Shown here: one piece after another, positions 60,661-64,000 of the stretch
Layout of the letters: each line of letters begins with the position of its first letter
How positions within the stretch are numbered: the stretch's first letter is position 1
DNA from: Rhynchopus euleeides
Taxonomy: Eukaryota; Euglenozoa; Diplonemea; Diplonemida; Diplonemidae
Length of the DNA: 64,000 nt
Direction: 5' to 3'
Assembly (NCBI GenBank): GCA_963210315.1
Contig: OY723311.1
Coordinates: 1,364,001-1,428,000, forward strand
Position numbers and translations under genes: made by a program
Notes under the pieces: model-generated
Told to the model about the DNA's origin: nothing
The model's input: only the letters and a program-made list of their open reading frames with translations
The model's database searches: none

Positions 60661-62496
60661 ATGGCACTCCGCCGTGCCCCCGCTGCCGTGCGCAAGGTGC
60701 AGGCACTGATGGCGGTGGTGGGGCGCAACCCGAATGACGACCACTACGCAGCCCAGGAGCTGGAGGGGCAGGTCGGCAGCAGATGGCTTGTCAGGACTGA
60801 GGCCGTGGCCCACCTCCGCCGCCTGGAGGAAGCGCTACTCCGGCGCGGGTTCCGGGTGGACCGCGCGACACACCGTGTCGCCGTCAGGAAGCTGGCACAG
60901 CTCGGAATGCCTGCGGAGCTCGCAGCCCACACCAGCCGCATCCGCAGTGAGGGCTTCGCCTTCGACAGGGAAACCGCTACCGCCGCGGCGCACGGCTTCG
61001 CCACCGCCGGGGCCTGGGACCTCCTGCAGGGATACCTGGCGGAGATAGAGCCCAACTTTTCAGACAACCCGCAAGCCGTGCTGTACCCTGTGTCCGACCG
61101 CCTCCGGAAGGACGGGCAGCGCACCACAGCCCTGCGGTTCCTCGGGGCTGCCTCGCGGTACCTCACGCCCCACCGCGTCGCGGTGCTGCGCCTGCAGCTG
61201 TGCGACGGCCCGGCTGACCTGCGTGCCACAATGGAGGAGCACCGCAGCTCCTTCGACCCCCGCAGCGACACCACAGGCACCTTCTGGGCTGCCGCGATGT
61301 CGGGGTGCGGCAGCGCCGATGCCGCCGAGAGGATCTTCGACGTGGAGATGCGGCAGGCCGCCTGCGCCGAGGCCCCCTCTGCGGAGGGCGCCACCGTCTG
61401 GACGGGAACCCCCTGGCTGATGCACCACGAGGCTGTGGTGCGCGCCGTCGCTGCCGCAGGGGAGACGTCGCGCAGCCTGCAGCGCTTCGCCGCAGCCTGC
61501 CTGGAGGGGCACGACTCCGCCGCCCTCCGCATCGCCCTGGTGAAGGGGCTCGCCGCCAGCCCCCACCCCGGCGCGCTCGCCGCTGCGGCAGGTGTCGTGG
61601 ACAACTCGCTGCAGCACGCCTGCCTGCGGCACCCCGCCATGGTTCTGTCCCTGATGCATATGCACGCCGCGAGGGGCAACGCCTCTGAGGTGGTCCGCCT
61701 CTTCGAGCAGTGCACCCTCCCCTCCGACGACGACGCATTCCTCACACACACCGCGCCCTGCGTGGAACGCGTCTACGCCATGCTGGACCTCGCTCTGCAC
61801 ACAGGCGCGGTGCTGCCGCTGCGCGACTGGGCCACAGTGATGTCGGTCCGTCTCCGCACTAACCCACGCCGCGCCTGGGACACCTGGAAGCAACACGCCT
61901 GCAAGGCGGCAGACAGGCTGTGGTCAGACCGCAGGCTGAGTAAGCCTCCAAGCGATGCTCTGGAGGTGCTGCACTGCCTGCGAACAGCACTGCAGGTCCT
62001 GTCGGGGCTCTGCGCTGTGGAGCGCAACGCGGGTGTTCTCCCCGGCTCCCCCGAGATGCGGCGCCACCTCCAGGAGGCTGCCGACATCAGAGGGAAGGCG
62101 CTGCGCTACGCAGAGCAGCACTGCCCGAGCTACGCCACGGCGGTGCATGGGAAATATGTCAGCGTGCTCGCTTCGGGTGGCGACCTCTATGCCCTGCGGA
62201 CGCTGTTCAAGCGCAACCCGGAGTGTATCACCGTGGAGGCCTGCCGGGAGGCGATCCGTGTCGGCAGCCAGACGGATCTCCCGCTGAGTCTGCGCCAGTA
62301 TGTCCAGAGCCTGGCTGAAAGGGCTCTCAACCGTCTGGGCAAGGCTTCCAGGGTGGAAAAGGAGGGAGGAAAGGGAAAGCCAGGTGGAGAAGGCCCTGGC
62401 AGGTTGCGGGCTGCGGTGGGTTCCTGCAGCCCGGGGTTGGGGGGAGGAGGAGGAGGAGGTGGTGGTGGTGCTGCTGATGGGTGGCGCAGACCCTAA
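60661..62496 (+). CDS. PPR-like helical-repeat protein, probably organellar
   Basis: 611 residues. The basic N terminus (MALRRAPAAVRKVQALMAVV) suits a mitochondrial targeting leader. About residues 45-540 are consecutive helix pairs of roughly 30-40 residues, for example RRLEEALLRRGFRVDRATHR then HTSRIRSEGFAFDRETATAA, and later KYVSVLASGGDLYALRTLFK. The spacing is PPR/TPR-like but too diverged to define individual repeats. The end is low-complexity Gly-rich (ten glycines) and may be variable. By comparison with the protein at 16127, an RNA-binding role in the mitochondrion is inferred. Start is the first ATG in frame. Single exon. Confidence 0.68.
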   Translation: MALRRAPAAVRKVQALMAVVGRNPNDDHYAAQELEGQVGSRWLVRTEAVAHLRRLEEALLRRGFRVDRATHRVAVRKLAQLGMPAELAAHTSRIRSEGFAFDRETATAAAHGFATAGAWDLLQGYLAEIEPNFSDNPQAVLYPVSDRLRKDGQRTTALRFLGAASRYLTPHRVAVLRLQLCDGPADLRATMEEHRSSFDPRSDTTGTFWAAAMSGCGSADAAERIFDVEMRQAACAEAPSAEGATVWTGTPWLMHHEAVVRAVAAAGETSRSLQRFAAACLEGHDSAALRIALVKGLAASPHPGALAAAAGVVDNSLQHACLRHPAMVLSLMHMHAARGNASEVVRLFEQCTLPSDDDAFLTHTAPCVERVYAMLDLALHTGAVLPLRDWATVMSVRLRTNPRRAWDTWKQHACKAADRLWSDRRLSKPPSDALEVLHCLRTALQVLSGLCAVERNAGVLPGSPEMRRHLQEAADIRGKALRYAEQHCPSYATAVHGKYVSVLASGGDLYALRTLFKRNPECITVEACREAIRVGSQTDLPLSLRQYVQSLAERALNRLGKASRVEKEGGKGKPGGEGPGRLRAAVGSCSPGLGGGGGGGGGGAADGWRRP

Positions 62497-63270
62497 CCCC
62501 CAACCCCAACCCCCAGCAAACACTATCCATGTCTTGTGGGGGTTTTGTGTGCAGCGGAAGATTGCACCGCGGAAAAAAAAAGGTTTGTGTTTCTCAGTCT
62601 GCGTTGTTCTCCGTTTGCGCAAACTGGGTGATCTCGGCGCGCTCGACGACACCCACAACAAACGAATCCTACACTTGTTGTGGGTGTCGAGCCCCCCCCA
62701 CCCCCCCACCACGAGTGAAGGGTGATCATTCTTGTGCTCCCTTCAAATTCGATTTCACTACCCCCCCCCCCCCCCCACCACCACCCCCTCTCCCAACAAC
62801 CGCCGGGCCCACACCCGGGATACCACCGACATGACGGGGATGGCGGCAGTGATGCACAGCTGGCACACCCCCCGAAGAGCCTTCCTCCCCTCCCACACCA
62901 CCCCTTTTTGTCTCGAACTGCACCAACACCCCTCCATTTTCCTCCTCCTCCTCCCCCTCATCGCCGTATGCACGCCCTCCGCAAGGCTTCTCCTGTCTGC
63001 GCTTTGCCTGTCTACTCCACTCCACTACACACACCAACACAGCAGCAGATGCTCCCCCAGCCGGACCGCCTGGGAGTGGGGGTATAGTAGGGGGTGGAGC
63101 TACACTGGAGGGGGTGAAGGGTGCTCCCTCCCTGTCTCCGCCCCCCCCCTCTCCCCCCTCTTCCCTTTCTCTCACTCACCCACTCTTTCTTTCTCTCTCT
63201 CTCTCCCCGGTAACTTAACGTTCCTCTATTACTTCTTGGTGGGGTTTCTCACCCCACCCCCCGCACTGCG
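62497..63270. other. Spacer with hairpin and C-rich tracts
   Basis: A perfect 14-base hairpin, GACACCCACAACAA at 62648-62661 pairing with 62675-62688, precedes the dispersed motif at 62715-62775. A long C run lies at 62761-62776 and C/T-rich DNA at 63126-63208, upstream of the last gene. No gene. Confidence 0.5.
62715..62775 (+). repeat. Dispersed ~55-base motif, copy 3
   Basis: GAGTGAAGGGTGATCATTCT then TGTGCTCCCTTCAAATTCGA, TTTCACTA and a C run. Aligns with 48648-48702 along its whole length. Confidence 0.6.
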
Positions 63271-64000
63271 ATGAGCACAAATGACCCCTCCAGCCCCGAA
63301 GGGGCCCCGCCCTCCGCAAGGCGTGGCAGGCGCCAGTCCACAGGGCTGCCATCCCGCGCAGGCTTCGCCCGCATCGCGCGCGGAACCCCTCGGAAGCGCC
63401 GCACCGTATCCCTCCCGAGTGCTGACTCGCCATTCTCCCCAGACAGCGCGCCGAGCCCTGTGGATAGTGCGGACAGCAGCACGTCGATTCCCGAATCGCT
63501 TGCGGACCAGCTGGTGGAGGCATCTCTGCAGGCAGCACCCAACATGACAGGCAGCGACCTCGCCAAAATCGTGTGGATCCTTCGGTGGCTGCGCCACGCC
63601 CTGCCCCTCCGCGCCGCCTCCCGCCGCTCCCTCCAGCTCCGCTGCGCCCGCCTCGAGCAGCAGGGCATGGGGGCGGAGGACCGGTGGGACGCGCCGCACC
63701 CGGCACCCCCCGCCACGCCTGGCACCTCCCGCGCCCGGCGGGAGGGCCGCGCCAAGCAGGAGTGGTGCGCCGAGGTGCTGGGGGAGCTGACCCTCTGCGC
63801 GGAGAGGCACGTCGCCTGCGACTGCGCCACCGAGGGCCCTGCCGACGCAAAATACTGGGAGGTGATCGGCAGGCGGGACGCGCAGCGCGCCGAGCGGCGC
63901 CTCCTCCGCGCCTCCACCGGCGCGGCGGCGGCAGCCGCCGCCCTGGCATGCGCCACCACCGCGGGGTGGGGGGATGCGGCAGAAGGCGCGACCCCCCCAC
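63271..64000 (+). CDS. Hypothetical protein, cut by the window end
   Basis: An open frame from ATG 63271 to the last base (243 codons, no stop). It has host-like third-position G/C bias, stronger than in the frames on the other strand. The N-terminal ~75 residues are Ser/Pro/Arg-rich and probably disordered (GAPPSARRGRRQSTGLPSRA). A helical part follows (SLADQLVEASLQAAPNMTGS, then DLAKIVWILRWLRHALPLRA), then Ala/Arg-rich helices with several cysteines (EWCAEVLGELTLCAERHVAC). I recognise no domain. The gene continues beyond the window. Confidence 0.6.
   Translation, partial: MSTNDPSSPEGAPPSARRGRRQSTGLPSRAGFARIARGTPRKRRTVSLPSADSPFSPDSAPSPVDSADSSTSIPESLADQLVEASLQAAPNMTGSDLAKIVWILRWLRHALPLRAASRRSLQLRCARLEQQGMGAEDRWDAPHPAPPATPGTSRARREGRAKQEWCAEVLGELTLCAERHVACDCATEGPADAKYWEVIGRRDAQRAERRLLRASTGAAAAAAALACATTAGWGDAAEGATPP

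Noticed and set aside
60744-61751. 335-codon - strand frame
   Set aside because: Antisense of the PPR-like gene at 60661.
63215-64000. 261-codon - strand frame at the window end
   Set aside because: The + strand frame from ATG 63271 has better codon bias and a more protein-like composition; the - strand translation is Gly/Arg-rich.

Overview
The window is nuclear DNA from a GC-rich unicellular eukaryote. Host genes are interrupted by GT-AG introns (a four-exon Rieske oxygenase gene at 21094-22913 and a three-exon small gene at 56079-56702). Proteins include ER-Golgi, PPR-type, Sfi1-like and secreted multidomain families, and intergenic DNA is full of simple repeats and eukaryotic transposons. 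Every host gene I can support (13 of 13) lies on the + strand, usually behind a pyrimidine-rich leader with an AG near the start codon. That is compatible with polycistronic, trans-spliced transcription as in Euglenozoa. A diplonemid-like flagellate is my best guess, held at low confidence: I found no spliced-leader gene, rRNA or tRNA to confirm it.

Layout. 1-3000: gene-poor DNA with a GAATTC-rich repeat and nested palindromic elements ending in TACCGTATACG. 3368-8841: a large Sfi1/IQ-like protein and a secreted trefoil-glucoamylase. 8842-14057: non-coding DNA, a 199-bp foldback element and a 2.36-kb element with ~325-bp inverted ends. 14283-22913: a run of five genes (ERGIC-thioredoxin fusion, PPR-like protein, RAD51C-like recombinase, pyrimidine 5'-nucleotidase, Neverland/DAF-36-like Rieske oxygenase). 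22914-47000: a 24-kb repeat-dominated block. It holds two long-inverted-repeat elements, a 4.2-kb tyrosine-recombinase retrotransposon (DIRS order) and its internally deleted copy, two arrays of a 31-bp satellite (about 90 units), and GC-rich minisatellites flanked by identical 251-bp repeats. 47716-64000: a small basic protein, a very long SLC34-type phosphate transporter fusion, an LLP-like small nuclear protein, a secreted EGF/beta-propeller protein, a helical-repeat (PPR-like) protein and a gene cut by the window end.

The host genes do not form one pathway. The most striking single object is the SLC34-type Na+/phosphate transporter at 49958-53918. Its C-terminal half looks like a four-helix claudin/PMP22-like module whose first outer loop contains a domain resembling the esterase-like phytase fold, so phosphate release and uptake might be joined in one polypeptide. 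It carries an apparent +1 frameshift near 53294 that must be settled first. The second is the retrotransposon: its recombinase frame directly follows a single UGA at the end of gag, while an ATG overlapping that same UGA opens the reverse-transcriptase frame. A 108-bp MITE family (ends GGGGGTCTTCGCT, 3-bp target duplications) is scattered through the window, with one copy at the tip of the deleted retrotransposon.
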